Shown here: positions 42,339 to 55,747 of the stretch, piece by piece
Numbering within the stretch: position 1 is the first letter of the stretch
Layout: every line of letters starts with the position of its first letter
Source of the DNA: Doryteuthis pealeii
Taxonomy: Eukaryota > Mollusca > Cephalopoda > Myopsida > Loliginidae
DNA length: 64,000 bases
Assembly: GCA_023376005.1 (NCBI GenBank)
Contig: CM042157.1
Span: 16,126,225 to 16,190,224, forward strand
Direction: 5' to 3'
Made by a program: the position numbers and the translations under genes
Notes under the pieces: model-generated
What the model was told of the DNA's origin: nothing
The model's database searches: none
Seen by the model: only the letters and a program-made list of their open reading frames with translations

Positions 42339-43437
42339 ATATATATATTATATAATAACTATATAATATAATCTTTTCAATCTTTATACATTATATATAT
42401 ATATATATATATAAATTACTCCATTTTAAATATATTATGATGTGTGTGTGAGTGTATGTGTGTGTTGTGTGTGTGTGTGTTGTGTTTGTATTTCTTTTCT
42501 TCCTATATACTTATAGAGGTTTCTTAAATGTCTCAGGCGAGCTCGTAGATGACATTTATAATTTCATATAGAGAAATTTTACAAATCTAAAAAACTTTAA
42601 CAAAAGATACGTTTTTTATATTAAAGAACATTCTTTTGTACATTATAGAGTTTGGCACCTTTTAAATATGGGCCTACGAATAGTCTCTCTATAGTATCAG
42701 TGTCCGAAAATAAATAGTATAATTATAAGGTTATAATAATAACTGCTAACCTACCTAACCCTAACCTACTCTATTTCAAAAGTGTTTAAGAATATTTTAG
42801 AATTAAATTTTGATAGCGAAATCTTTTTTTAACTATACACGTAGATCACATGTGAAAAAATTAACATGTCTTTCGTTTTACGTTTTAATTTTTTAAGTAG
42901 AATATTAGTTTATCTCTTCGTGCATTAATTTTCACAATATCTAACGACAAAACATGAAATAACTATATATACTATCATATAGTATATATTCAAAAGAGTT
43001 ATTTTGTCTTATCGATTCAAGTATAAACTTATATACAGAGACGAATTCAGAAATGGACGCGTTTTTTAATGTCGTTATTTTTGTCGTTAATGTTGTCATT
43101 CTGGAATTCGTCTCTGAGATAAAGTTATACTTTGAAATCGATAAGCCAAAAAATAACATCTTTTTGTTTTATTTTATGTGCATTGTAATTGGCTTTCAAT
43201 ATTAATATATTAAAATCATACTTAACAATGCTTCAAGCAAATTACCAATTATGAAATAACTAATTTTTGAAATTAAAATCAAAACTATTTTAGTATAAAA
43301 ATGTACTGCTTTTTATCGGCCGGCTGTTTTGTTTATTGCACATGGTGGAAGCGAAATTCAGTTCCTTTCAAACTGATCTGGGCTGGGTGCCTATTATGAC
43401 TTGGTCCGAATGACAATCAGGGGAAAAGAAAAATCTT
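42219..43437. other. no gene; AT tracts; telomere-like motif
   Basis: AT runs at 42299-42412, a GT tract at 42438-42487, CTAACCTACCTAACCCTAACC at 42745-42769, and a GAATTCGTCTCTG hairpin-like pair near 43030 and 43105. Confidence 0.5.
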
Positions 43438-43722
43438 TTGTGTATTAATGCTGAAACACGGTCGAAGAATAACGTTCATCAGCGTGGGGGATTAGCTCAA
43501 GATACAACAAATGCTATGCAGATTTTGACATGGCAACACAAAGTTCAAAGTAGGAAGGAAGCTGTCAGTGCAAGGCAAAAGGATGCAGATGACCATCAAA
43601 TGATATCAATTTTTTGGAAACACCCTGACATAATTGGGCAGCATGAATCGTGCCTTATTGGTCGAACTAGAAAATGGTTCGCTAAGACCATAGATAAATC
43701 AAGCCGCTTAACAAAGTTTTGA
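43438..43722 (+). other. 94-codon open frame, unrecognised
   Basis: An open frame of normal composition (for example DDHQMISIFWKHPDIIG, RTRKWFAKTIDKSS). The mirrored arm keeps a related but frameshifted frame (minus, 43976-44239: DHQMIINFLETPYIY). I recognise no domain. It could be a decayed transposon gene or chance. Not called as a host gene. Confidence 0.25.
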
Positions 43723-44892
43723 ACATTTGTTTACGTAGCTCATCGACCACGTTCCGTTGGCGTACGTATATGAAATGCCTGTTTGCCGCCACGTCTGTTT
43801 GCCATCGCATAGTTATTTAGAAAATCCGTTTCCCGCCAACCAGTGTCACATGTCACACTCTCGGGCCATAGACGTGGCGCAAACAGCATTCATATACGTA
43901 CGCAACGGAACGTGGTCGATGAGCTAGTGAAACCAATGTTTCAAAACTTTGCTTAAGCGTTGATTTACTCATGGTCTAGCGAACATTTCTCAGTTCGACC
44001 AATAAGGCACGAATATATATGTAGGGTGTTTCCAAAAAATTGATAATCATTTGATGGTCTTGCATCCTTTTCCTTGCACTGACAGCTCCTCTTTCTTTGA
44101 CTTTGTGTTGCCCTGTCAAAATCTGCATAGCTTTGTTGTATTTGAAGCTCTCCCCGCACGCGAACGTTATTCTTCGACCGTGTTTGACATTAATACACAA
44201 AGATTTTTTTTTCCCCTGATTGTCTTTCGGACAAGTCACTAATAGGCACCCCAGCCCAGATCAGTTTTAATTTCTGAAACAAAAGAAAAAAATTGGGAAC
44301 AAAAATTCTATTTGCTTCCCACAGTTGTCAATAAACAAAACACCGGCGATAAAACCAGTAACATTTTTATACTAAATAGTTTTTGATTTTAATTCAAAAT
44401 TCAGTTATTTCATTAATTGGTAATTTTGCTTGAAGCATGTTAAGTATGTTTTAATATTAATAATTTGAAAGCAATTACAAGCACATAAAAAATAAAAACA
44501 AAAAAGATGTTATTTTTGGCTTATCGATTTCAAGTTATAACTTACTTCAGAGACGAATTACGAAATGGCCAACATAACGAAAAATAACGACATACAAAAA
44601 ACGCGTCCATTTCTGGATTCGTTCTGAAGATAAGTTATACTTTGAAATCGATAAGAAAAATAAATCTTTTTGTTTTTTTATGTGGCATTGTAATTGCTTT
44701 CAAATTATAATATATTATAGTTATTTCTGTTTTTGTCGTTAGTATATTTGAAATTAATTTTGCACTAGAGAATAACAATATTGTACTTTTAAAAAAATTA
44801 AAACGTAAACGATTATATATATAGTGCATCTACGTATAGTTTATAAAAAAGTTCCTATCAAATTAATTCTAAATTTCTAAAACTTTGAAAGA

Positions 44893-44920
44893 GTTAGGGT
44901 TAGGTTAGGGTTAGGGTTAG
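44893..44920 (+). repeat. short interstitial TTAGGG repeat
   Basis: Four TTAGGG-type units, one shortened to TTAGG. The mirror site at 42745-42769 has fewer units. Too short to be a telomere. Confidence 0.8.
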
Positions 44921-46035
44921 CGTTATTATTATAACCTTATAAATATCTATTTTATTTCTGACACATATTATAAGAGAGACATGATTTCGTAGGCCATATT
45001 AACAGGTTGGCCACATACTATAATGGTACCAAAAGACTGTTTCTTTAATTAAAACGTATCTTTGTTAAAGTTTTTTATGGATTTGTAAATATTTCTCTAT
45101 ATGTAAATTATAAACTTGTCATCTATCGACTCGCTGAGACATTTAAGAACTTCCTCATCAGTATATAGGAATGAAACAATCACACACGCCAGCACACAAC
45201 CACCACACCATACACTCACAACACATATATTATTAAAATGGATTATTATATATATATATATAGTATAATATTGAAAGGATTATATATATATATAATATAT
45301 ATTTATCTATATATATATATAATATATATATATATAATATATATATATATAATGAATAGTGAATGAATAAATGAAAAGTATTGATAGTGTAATGCTAATA
45401 AGAGAGCAGATTTAATATATTATGGTGATATTATGATCACACTCATAATTCAAGTTTCATGGTAATCAATATCAGATGAGATCAGCTGTTGAGATGTCAA
45501 AAACAGTCCTGAAAAATTTTCACGACTGGTTTTTGACATCACAACCATGATATATTATATAGATATAGAACTTTAGTTATAGGTGTGAAACCTAATATTA
45601 CCATTGATTATTTAATATATAAATAATTATGTGTGTGTGTGTGTGTGTATAAATATATATATATAAATATATATTAAATAGGGTTTAATTTTATAAGGAT
45701 TTTTTGTGTAATAACATATACATATTTATGTAGGAGAAACGAAGATCTGAACAAGAATCTTCCCACCCAATTCGTCTGACTACAAACGTATTTAATTTTA
45801 CATTTCTCTAAAACAAGTGTGTCGAAAACTTTACAAGTTAATATATATATATATTATATATATATTATATATATATGTATTATATATAAAATAAATATTA
45901 TATATAATATATATAATAAATACATATATAAAGATTTTACATATCTATTTATTAGGTGTCAAAGGAAATTTCACTACTATATTGTTTCATGCGAGGCAAT
46001 CATCAGATGAAGCTATTTAAATGAATTTGAAACAT

Positions 46036-46079
46036 CTTCCACCTGACGATTGCCTCGCATGAACCAATATGGTCGTGAA
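46036..46079 (+). ncRNA. hammerhead-like motif (mirror copy)
   Basis: CUGACGA at 46043, UGC-CUC-GCA, GAA, then CC-AAUAU-GGU, C, GUGAA. One A of the GAAA run is missing relative to the 63.8-kb copy, probably a sequence error in this low-quality arm. Confidence 0.45.
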
Positions 46080-47264
46080 TGTTCTTTGTCCTATAAATAG
46101 ATATGTAAAACCTTTATATATTTATTTTATGTTATTAATAACAGCTCTATATATAATTGAGCACTCTGCAATAATACTGCCTTTGGTACCCATTCCAGCA
46201 AAAAGAATGAAACAATGACCACCACACTATAGATAATATATATATATATATATATAGATATATAAATATATTATATACTATATAAATATATAAAAAGATT
46301 TGGCATTGATGACTAAATGGTGATATCCTGTTAAACCAAACTAATCTCTTTCTAATATTATAAGTCTTTACTGATTTTCAATGTCTACGGTTTTCTAATG
46401 AGCAAATGTTTGAATTTTTTTCCTGATGGAATCTTGGTAAAGAATTTATTTTAGGAAGTTTCAATCTGGCACGTAGAGACGTTGTCTGCTTGTCCGAATA
46501 ATTCGTAAATTAACAGACTATTTTTCTCCTTTTCTCTTTCTAGATGATTGAGTGACAACATTTCGTTGCAGGTAATTCTAATTATGTCGTAATTGCATGC
46601 AAACATAAATGTTATCTTATGTACTCTTACAATATTCTCATTCCTCAACACAATCTTTTCCACAGAAAAAAATATTGAATATATTTTTGAGTTAAAACTA
46701 CTATAGTAATATATTTACAACCCTCTGCACGAGCAGGATGCGACACCAATGTCATTTTATTATATTTTTAATTTTTTTAGAATAATCCTAAATTGTAGCA
46801 TTGTCTTGATTATTCCATGTTAGCTTTGATATATTTCAGCAATTATATAATTGCTGAAATATATAAAGCTAAAGGATATAACATGGAACCCATGAGAATC
46901 CACTCAGATGACAATATACTTGTAAACTACCTTGGTCCGTTATCACACATTTAAGGATGTAAATTCAATATCAACTTAATTCGGTTATTTCATATTGGCT
47001 CACCAAAGAAAAATTACGTATTTGTTTGTACATTCTATGGGTTAAGAATATAGAGTTAGTATAGATATCGATTTTTGCCATGCAGAGGCATGAATTCATA
47101 CCTTTCCCATGCAACAGCTTCGTCAGGAATTGAACTCGGTCGACAAGTCATTTCCTACAATCTAATTATTAGAAGCCACGCGCCCCATGAAACAAACTAC
47201 TTAGTATAGTCGGTGGTGTGTCGATGTGTTAGATGCTTGTCAGCGAGGGGAGTCTACGCTTTTG

Positions 47265-47364
47265 NNNNNNNNNNNNNNNNNNNNNNNNNNNNNNNNNNNN
47301 NNNNNNNNNNNNNNNNNNNNNNNNNNNNNNNNNNNNNNNNNNNNNNNNNNNNNNNNNNNNNNNN
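47265..47364. other. assembly gap, exactly 100 N
   Basis: A 100-N run is the usual placeholder for a scaffold join of unknown size. Confidence 0.95.
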
Positions 47365-48040
47365 TATGTGATTATTATTTATTTATATGTAAGATGAAAC
47401 AAAAATCGCAACCAGAATGTCTGGTCGCATATTTATACACACACGAGCACACAGAGCACGACAACACAGGACACCCACGCACAGCAGCCAGAGCGAGTAG
47501 TAGGTATAGTATAGGTAGTGATATAGGTATAGGGTATAGTAGTGATATACTATACTGCTACGGATATATGTACTGCTTAGTGATATGGTATTATATCTAC
47601 TATATTTAGTGCATAAATGATGGACAGCTTGGTAAAATGGTAGAGCTCAGAGTAGCAGGACGCATAGATAAATCTCCCTTGATCAAGCTTTAGTAAAAAA
47701 GGGACTATACCTCCTCACTGTCAGGATTGATGCTTACTTGACCCCTACATAGAAACTCTCTCTCTCCTCTCCCTTCTCTCTCATCTCTCTCTCTCTCTCT
47801 CTTCTCCTCTCTCTCTCATCTCTCTAACACACACAACCACACTATATATATATATATATATGAAATTAAAACAAACAGGCTTATAGTCTTGTTTGTGATG
47901 CGATAAGCGAAAATTTGATGGGTTAGAATAATGCTTGATTCGAAGTCCATACCTTAAGTTTGGAAAGACCTATGCTCGCCTAAATTCACTTAATTATCAA
48001 CTCAATTTAATTTTCAATGACTCTAATTTAAGCACTTATC

Positions 48041-48074
<34 letters not shown>

Positions 48075-48397
48075 AATTTATATATATATATATATATATG
48101 ATATTATATATATATAGTATAAGGACCTTATAGGAGTCAGATACTAACCTAGTTTTTCGCCTGCATGGCTCATCAGGCTACTTTGATGAACCGTCAGAGG
48201 AAACTAGATTGGTCAGTTTCAGAATCCTTACGTCATTACGAAACTCTACTTAGCGCATGAACAGCCTTTCTACATATATACTAGAATACACTTCGGTGTT
48301 TCTTTCTTTTGGCACTACATACGCACAGATGATTATATCAGACAGTATGATTGTGAAGTTACCGATGAGTGAATAAACAAAATAATACATACATATA

Positions 48398-48433
<36 letters not shown>

Positions 48434-48518
48434 TTGCTGGTAGTGGTCATTTAATTGTATATAATTCATCTCTATTTTTATATCTATCCTTATCTCTATC
48501 TATCTATCTATCTATCTA

Positions 48519-48555
<37 letters not shown>

Positions 48556-49004
48556 GTATATATATATATATAATATATTCACGTTTAGGAAGAATGAATG
48601 TTTCTACGCATTATTCCGTTATATCGAAAAAATTTAGATGATTAAGAAATGACTTTCAAAATAATTAATTGCAAAATGGATGGAATTGCTTTATTCCTGT
48701 AAAATGATTTTAAATGTGTGGCTTTAATATGATTATAAATCTCACTATGATAATATCTTGTTTCTTAGTTACAGTTGCTGCCGTCAATAGTTATTTTTCT
48801 CATAAAAAATACTAATATGTTAATGACATATGCCGACTACAATAAAACTGAAAGGAATATCGACACTTTCCCAGACTTCCGCTCTTAAATGTATGACATT
48901 TTGGAGAAAATCAGAGTCGATAACATTTGAAGTAATTTATGCGAGTATTTTATATCAATTTCACACTCTCTACACAACACACACACACACACACATTATT
49001 ATAT

Positions 49005-49073
<69 letters not shown>

Positions 49074-49101
49074 TGGTGTAGAGAGATTGAGAGATAGATT
49101 G
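47365..49101. repeat. A' counterpart of 25.4-27.05 kb, error-rich
   Basis: Contains the disrupted SINE tail (47620-47750), (CT)n, the inverted AAGTGCTT element (about 47930-48035), the hammerhead-core element (48118-48245) and (AC)n(AT)n(GT)n at 48974-49078. No gene. Confidence 0.7.
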
Positions 49102-49363
49102 AAGCGCGTGGTGCAATGATTAAAGTCACGGGAAATGGATTCGTCGCCCCGAGTTCAAATCCTTAACTTGGTAATCGCATTTCACTTAGCGCTAATACCC
49201 TTGGGAAAGGTATGTATCCAAGTCTCCCTCCAGCTATGGATAAACAGTAGGACAGACTGGGCTCTTTAACTTGGTTAGGGCAACCAGTCCATGAGAAGGA
49301 AAACTCTGAATTCAAACTCCGCTTAAGAAATTGACTTGTCACATCCTGCCGTGCGGAGAGGTT
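49102..49363 (+). mobile_element. tRNA-headed SINE (A' copy of 27053-27305)
   Basis: Same landmarks as in A. It includes a TTGGTTAGGGCAACCAGTCC stretch that A lacks (17 bp), which makes this the more complete version. Confidence 0.75.
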
Positions 49364-49413
<50 letters not shown>

Positions 49414-49808
49414 TGACTCAAAAGACTAAATGATTACATTTTTTATGTGACAGTCATGTATGGGTTACCCTGTATATTTAATTGCTGGCAAACGGGCACA
49501 AGGTACGAAGAATGACGAAAGTTTATAATGACGTCAAAACGTATACATTTTTTCTGTCCTTTCCAAATATAGATAAAAAATAACACTGATGAGTTGTTTT
49601 CATAATTCTTTTTTGTGTAGGTCTTTGATATTTCCTTAAATAGAATTCCGCCCATGCGCATTATGATGCACACAAAAGAACGAGCCATACGACTAACAGG
49701 TGCGTCATAATGTAGTTAACACATTAAAAAAAAAATTCTTACAACTGTAATGTGATAACAGAGGAAAATCGGTGACATCCTGATCGAATATTAGATTTAA
49801 GGTAATCG

Positions 49809-49881
<73 letters not shown>

Positions 49882-50089
49882 TATGATGGCAGCAAACTCG
49901 TTTTCGTGTATTACCATTGCTTGATAAATATATTTATTAGCCTTCATTGAATATTTGTTAAGCGACAGCCAGCCTTTGTGTTATCAAGAACAAATAAATG
50001 GTAAGATATGTATTGCATATTAAGCCTGTGCCTGAAACTTTTTTTGAGTGAGAAATGGCTTTGCACCAACCCCACTCACTGAGCGACTG

Positions 50090-50885
50090 TCACATTGAAC
50101 CAAAAAGAAGAAAAAGTCGACATCATTGGATGCAGCAGCCGCCGCAGGTTATATATTAGAGTTTTCCTTCTCCTAGTCGCTTGCCTTGACAAGGCTGAGG
50201 GATGCTTCTCTTCCGGTGGTTTTGCTACGCACCTTGATACCAATCCTGGTATTTCTATGTCCCCCGTATGTTATGTGTTAGATGGCCGTTGAGCGAAAGG
50301 CTTCATCTGCGCTTCGACAGGTTTTGCTTTTGTGGCGAGAGAAACCACGCACGTAGTGGTTCGAAGCGTGCACGACTCTGTTTGGCATGCAGAATGAGAT
50401 CCGGGGCGAGTGAGGAGATTGAACTTACATCCTCCTGATCGTGAGTCGTGGCCTGACGTATGTGAATTACTAAACTGTGCAGAGTAACCCGGATGTGAAG
50501 TCTCATCAAGAGGAATGACGTGTGCTGATGAATGTCGCACGTGCTACACGGGCAATTCAGAGTAAGGAGCCCGGATGAACATGTGTATTTAAGGACCTGC
50601 CCTCCCAGACCGGGGAGAAAGCCTGCAGTAGTATTTTGGCTGTCGCGACGAGTGGAAGAGAAAAGATATTTGGATAGTGTTGGTGAAAGGGTGCAGAGAT
50701 TGTTCCAGACTGAACACTTGGTCAGTTGGGAGAGCAAAACGCATCGGACTTAACTTTTGCCCCCCCAGAGTTTACTTTTCATTCTTTATTAGAGTTTTTC
50801 GTCCTGTTAGGTATTCTAGCTACCCTCCACCCCAGACAAGCTTGGTGGTGGTAATCAGTTTAGTCGCCTAAACATACATACATAC
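50090..50885 (+). repeat. composite dispersed repeat (A' copy of 28010-28790)
   Basis: Few substitutions relative to A. Open frames differ between the copies because of indels. Confidence 0.65.
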
Positions 50886-51479
50886 ATACATACTCGTGTA
50901 AGTATTTACCTAACTGGTTACTGGTTCCCGCTTTTTCATCTGCCTCGGTATGAAATTGAAAACAAAGCCATGAGTAGAATTATACACGTTTGAAAGTTCA
51001 GTAAACCTTTTGACTGACTTATAAGTTCCAAGTTATTTCATTGGAACTTTTTTGAAAATCTTTATGACACTCAATATTTAAAATCCTGAAATTTGTTAAA
51101 TACATTTTTGATTTTTGTTATCATCTTAGAGTTTAAATTTTATAATATTTTTTAGTGAGTAGGATTTTTAAAAATTTCCCTCAATAAAAACCTTGACAAA
51201 TATTATCTTATGAAAACCTATACAATTTATATTCACCTGTGGATTCATTTGATGTCACTAGTAACTACATTACACACTGAGGTATGACAAAATTGGGAAA
51301 AAAAGTAAACTAATGTGAATTACTACGATAAATTTGAAAATTTAATGAATTAAACATCGAGAATTCTGTTCATAAGGACGGCATGTATTAATGATAACTT
51401 TGTATTATTGCTAAATGGGGGTTAACGATCGAGCGATAGGCACTGCTATTCAATGGTGAGCAATATATAATTTAATAAC

Positions 51480-51728
51480 TTTACAAGGGCGTGTCAAAAA
51501 AGTATCGAGATTTTTTTGTACTTTTTTGACAAACCTTGTATTCTGAAAAAAAATGTCCATTCATTAATTCTTTCAGAATACAAGTGTGTGTTCAAAAATC
51601 CCAAGTTTAAAAGCTGTATCTACCAAGATAGAAATGAAGAATGAAATAGAACGTTATTTTTTTCTGAATACAAGGTGTCTCAAAAAGTACAAAAATCTCG
51701 ATACTTTTTGACACACCTTGTATATCTA
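51480..51728. repeat. MITE-like cluster (A' copy of 29398-29640)
   Basis: Same alternating TGTGTCAAAAAG motifs. Confidence 0.5.
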
Positions 51729-52211
51729 AATTTAGTCGGATACTATATAATCCGCGCACGACCGGGAAACATACAGCTAGTTAACATGAAACAGTTTTTA
51801 AAAAATCAATCGGAAGAAAGTAACAATAAAACTAAAGTTTGCGCGTCACTGGTACTGGCATCTTTCAAATCAATTTGAATAAATAATCACATTTGATTCA
51901 CTAGTGATACATTAAATCTTAAACTCAACAGTGATAAATTGTCAGTGTCCAGACAACTTGAATTAAACAAGGAATAATGACTTTCAGACTGAAAACGCTA
52001 CTTTTTATACCTGTTTCTTTTTCCCCATTGTGAAGACAAGGGATATAACTGAGAATGTCAGAACTTCTATTATTGACAAATACAAAGTCTTTAAACAATA
52101 TAAGGCCATCTAGAAAGACCTTGGTATTACTGTTTCCATAGTATACAATGTTATTAAGACGTTTCCTAAGCACGCACTACGGTGTCTACGGGGTATTCTA
52201 CACATCTGCTG

Positions 52212-53001
52212 GCAAGTCCCAACCCCTCTTTATCATATGGGTGCTAGAAGGCGGTGGCTGCGGGTTTACATGTCCTAGGAATGACGTTAAACTCTATCTG
52301 ATGATGAGGTTCCAGTTTTGGAGGTTTGGGGAATGTGGAGCACCCCTTCATCACCATTGCTCCCTGGTCCACTCTGACCCGGAGTGGTAGTACCTGTTAG
52401 GGTCCCATCTATGGGTTAAATAGAAAAATGTATCTATAAAAAATTGTATTATCCATAAGAATTGATTATTTCAAAACTTTATTGCATTAAATGACCCACT
52501 GAGGTTGATATGCCGTAAAACAAAACAAACCAAAACCAACACATCTGCTGACAGGATAAAGTGCCAAACACCGACGTGGTAGATTGCGCCAACATTAACA
52601 GCATCTTCTCCATCCATTGCGAGTGGCGCTTTCACTGGCTTGGACATGTCAGGAGCATGTAAAATGGCTGCATCCCAAAAGATCTTTTGCATGGCGAATT
52701 AGTAAAAGGCTCCCGATCGGTAGGTAGACCACGCCTACACTTTAAAGATGTCTGCGGGAGAGACATGAGGATATGCCACATTAACACTAATACGTGAGAG
52801 GTAGATCCAGAAACTCGAGCGGCCTGGTGCCTTAACGTTAAGCAAGGCACGAAGAGGAGTGAGCTGGGGAGGAGAGTTGCCCCGACAGCATAGAGAGCCA
52901 GAAAGAAGGAAAAAGCAGCAGCATCACAGTTTGTGTGCAGTCAGTGCACCAAAGACTGTAACTCAGGGATAGACCTGCACAGCCACTTGCGCAGATACTG
53001 A
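52212..53001 (+). pseudogene. dispersed repeat and LINE tail (A' copy)
   Basis: 52212-52545 is the dispersed repeat. 52546-53001 is the LINE C-terminal relic, with the same two stops and a few missense differences (for example TPTLKD for PHLCFKD). Confidence 0.7.
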
Positions 53002-53254
53002 TACATTTTTTTATTTATCTATATATTTTTTTTGACTCTACACCATCGTCTTTAGTGCACGGAAAGGTGTCAACAACTAAGCACGAAAATGTCAAGTGTT
53101 TCCTTGAACGTGTGGAAAGAGGAAATATCTTTGAATGTTAGTATGAACCATGGAAAGACATCACGTTAAAACATCCAATGAGTTGAAGGATTGCCAAGAA
53201 CGGATTACAGTTATGATCTCAACGTATAATACACGTTAAATGAATAAGGGCCTT

Positions 53255-53862
53255 ACGTATGTATACAGATTTAAATGTCCCCTGGGAGATTGCAGTCTCC
53301 CAGAAAATGAAAATACATACATTGGATTCACCTCAACCACATTGTCACGTCGTCTAACCCTCCATTTAACAGATAATAGCTCCATTTCACGACACCTAAA
53401 ATTACATTAATGCCCCCACTCTAATTACCGAAATATTTTAACGGAAAATACACACATTCTGCACAAAGAAAAAAATAAACAAAAACTCCAAATACTAGAA
53501 GCTCTATACATGAAACAATACAAACCATCCTTAAACCAAATTAATTTCCAATGCAGTACACACATTTTAAAATGCCTATAACACCTTTCTCATCAATTCT
53601 TCTCCTTCCAGCCTCCACATTAATATGATTTATAAAAAATAAAAAAATAGATAAAAAAAACTTGAACACATCACCCCTGATAATGGCACTTCGAAGTACC
53701 GAAAGTACTCGGGACATTAACTTTGGTGGACTTATCCACGAATTCCACCCAAATATTAAAAAGTTGGCCAGAAAACTCGAAAAGATCAAAAATAAACTTG
53801 TTAAACAGGAGATGTGACTTTTGTTTAATTCTACATGTATGAATGAAAGAATGCTGCCCAAA
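53255..53862 (+). pseudogene. Penelope-like GIY-YIG relic and 3' end (A' copy)
   Basis: Same frame and stops as 31166-31720, but with about 40 extra bases upstream of the hammerhead relic (53640-53680). That makes this the longer version of the 3' region. It continues into GAAAGAATGCTGCCCAAATA and (AC)n(AT)n. Confidence 0.75.
53674..53713 (+). ncRNA. hammerhead-like motif of the Penelope-like element
   Basis: Stem I CCC/GGG (3 bp), CUGAUAA (G8 replaced by A), stem II GG(C)ACUU...AAGU(A)CC, GAA, stem III AG-UA-CU, then C. The G8 change should abolish cleavage in this copy. Confidence 0.6.
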
Positions 53863-53863
53863 T

Positions 53864-53926
<63 letters not shown>

Positions 53927-53928
53927 TG

Positions 53929-53992
<64 letters not shown>

Positions 53993-54069
53993 CATGTTCA
54001 TATAGTTATATGTTCATATGTTATAATATATATCTATAGTTAATAAAGTCATAATATATATATCTATAA

Positions 54070-54222
54070 AAGAAGGCGGCGACAACAAAGCACCGGCACG
54101 TCAACATCTTCAGGGACAACCATCACATGCGACATCTGTGGTCAAGGCTGTTTTTCGAACATTGGACCTCACAGTTACACGAGGCGCTGTAACTTCAGAG
54201 GCACAAGAACTATATAGTCATC
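54070..54222 (+). pseudogene. LINE C2H2 finger fragment (A' copy)
   Basis: TCDICGQGCFSNIGPHSYTR. Same stop as the A copy. Confidence 0.65.
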
Positions 54223-54363
54223 CGAGACTGCAATGCCAATGATATCTAATAATCGTATCATCGTAAAACTCTCTGTCGTAAAAAAACAATATACTGTCGT
54301 ATAGTAAAGTCACCATAAGTGGAATATAACCTATTTCTAAACAAACGAAAAATCGGGAAAAAG

Positions 54364-54666
54364 GGCCAGCTGGTGTAATGGTTAGAATCCCCGCCTGTCA
54401 GCTTGACAGTCAGGGTTCGAATCACACACAAAGCGGTCTTCCTATCTATAGCTCTGCTGATGAGGCCTAATAGGCCGAAATGTACATACAGATATTGATT
54501 TTTCTCGATTTGTTTAGCCTTACATTTGAATAGGTATGCCCGCCTAATTCATTAATTATTAATTCATTAAATTTCAAAATTAGGTACGACTTCAATTAAG
54601 CACATATTCTCCCAAAAATTGTCGGCTAAAAAAGCCATATCAAAACACATTGCTTGTTTGTTTACT

Positions 54667-54668
<2 letters not shown>
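54364..54668 (+). mobile_element. tRNA-headed SINE with hammerhead-like ribozyme (A' copy)
   Basis: The hammerhead lies at 54453-54492: UCUG/CAGA, CUGAUGA, GGCC-UAAUA-GGCC, GAA, AUG-UA-CAU, A. TTCG-to-core spacing is 41 nt, as in A. Confidence 0.7.
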
Positions 54669-54710
<42 letters not shown>

Positions 54711-55244
54711 TAAAAATATATATATATCATTTAAAAAAAGGTATATTAATTATGATCATTTCAAATATTCAACAACGTGAATGTCAATAATTTATGGAGT
54801 CAGACAATTAAAAATAAAACAGAAAATAGTTGTCTTCTTTTCTTCTCTGATGAATATGTTCGTATCTCTTGATATTTCACATTTGATTTTCGCATCAATC
54901 ATTCATTGACAACTTTATTGTCATCTGAAATGCATCGTTTATCAATTACGTTTAAATATCTCCGTTTAAAAATTCATGGCTTTTTTTTTACCGCCAAAAT
55001 GCAGACATCTTCCATTCAAGATCAAACTTGGATCTATTGTACTCAATAAAAAGTAAAAGAACAAGGAGATGATTCAGCTGCATCGCGTGTCTCTTCAATA
55101 GACCGTTCGAACTTTGGAGTTCGCTCGCTTTCCTCTTGTTCTCTCTTTCGACTATTCACCCCTTCTTTTATAATTTACCGATTATCAGGTGATTATTTTC
55201 TTACGTCATATTCTAATTTTATTGTATATTGTCAAATTGCTACA

Positions 55245-55422
55245 CTGTACAATTGTACAAAATGGGATTAAAAGTTGAGGAATAAAAGCGGATAAAACAC
55301 AAACAACTTTATTTAATTGATATTTCGTCTTGGTGTATTAACGAAGCTTCATCAAAGTCTTGCCCGTATTATACAGTAGCCATCTTTTATCCGCTTTTAT
55401 TCCTTAACATTTAATCACATAA

Positions 55423-55461
<39 letters not shown>

Positions 55462-55645
55462 TCAACAGACTCAGATAAATGGATATGAAAGCATACAAGT
55501 AGATAGATAGATAGATAGACCTCAATGAATAGGAGATTGACTTCTAAATACTTGAGACACTGTGTGTGCGGAATAAATTGCGGCCAACGACAGAAGAAAA
55601 AAATTCTTTAAAATAGGAGACTTATTAAAATACTAGAAACGGTTA
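55245..55645. repeat. palindromic element and (GATA)n (A' copy)
   Basis: Matches 33035-33405. The palindrome arm has an extra TTGTACAAAATGGGATTAAA stretch. The empty LTR site is at about 55650. Confidence 0.65.
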
Positions 55646-55747
55646 CCCAGCGTCACCTGAGTAGAAGGGGAAATCCTGGTCTATTGATTTGTTTACTTGT
55701 AAGATTTACAAATGCTGGATATTTTAAGTAAAATTTCAATGCTATTT

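Larger units (their letters stand above)
40393..43796 (+). repeat. left arm of a ~6.9-kb palindrome
   Basis: Inverted and almost co-linear with 43870-47264 over 3.4 kb, including two SINE fragments, foldback elements and the telomere-like motif. See the right arm and the gap for the artefact interpretation. Confidence 0.85.
43870..47264 (-). repeat. right arm of the ~6.9-kb palindrome
   Basis: Inverse of the left arm with many one- to few-base indels concentrated in homopolymers and AT runs, and with a damaged 45.5-kb stretch. The spacer 43797-43869 (73 bp) is unpaired. The arm stops exactly at the N gap. Confidence 0.85.
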
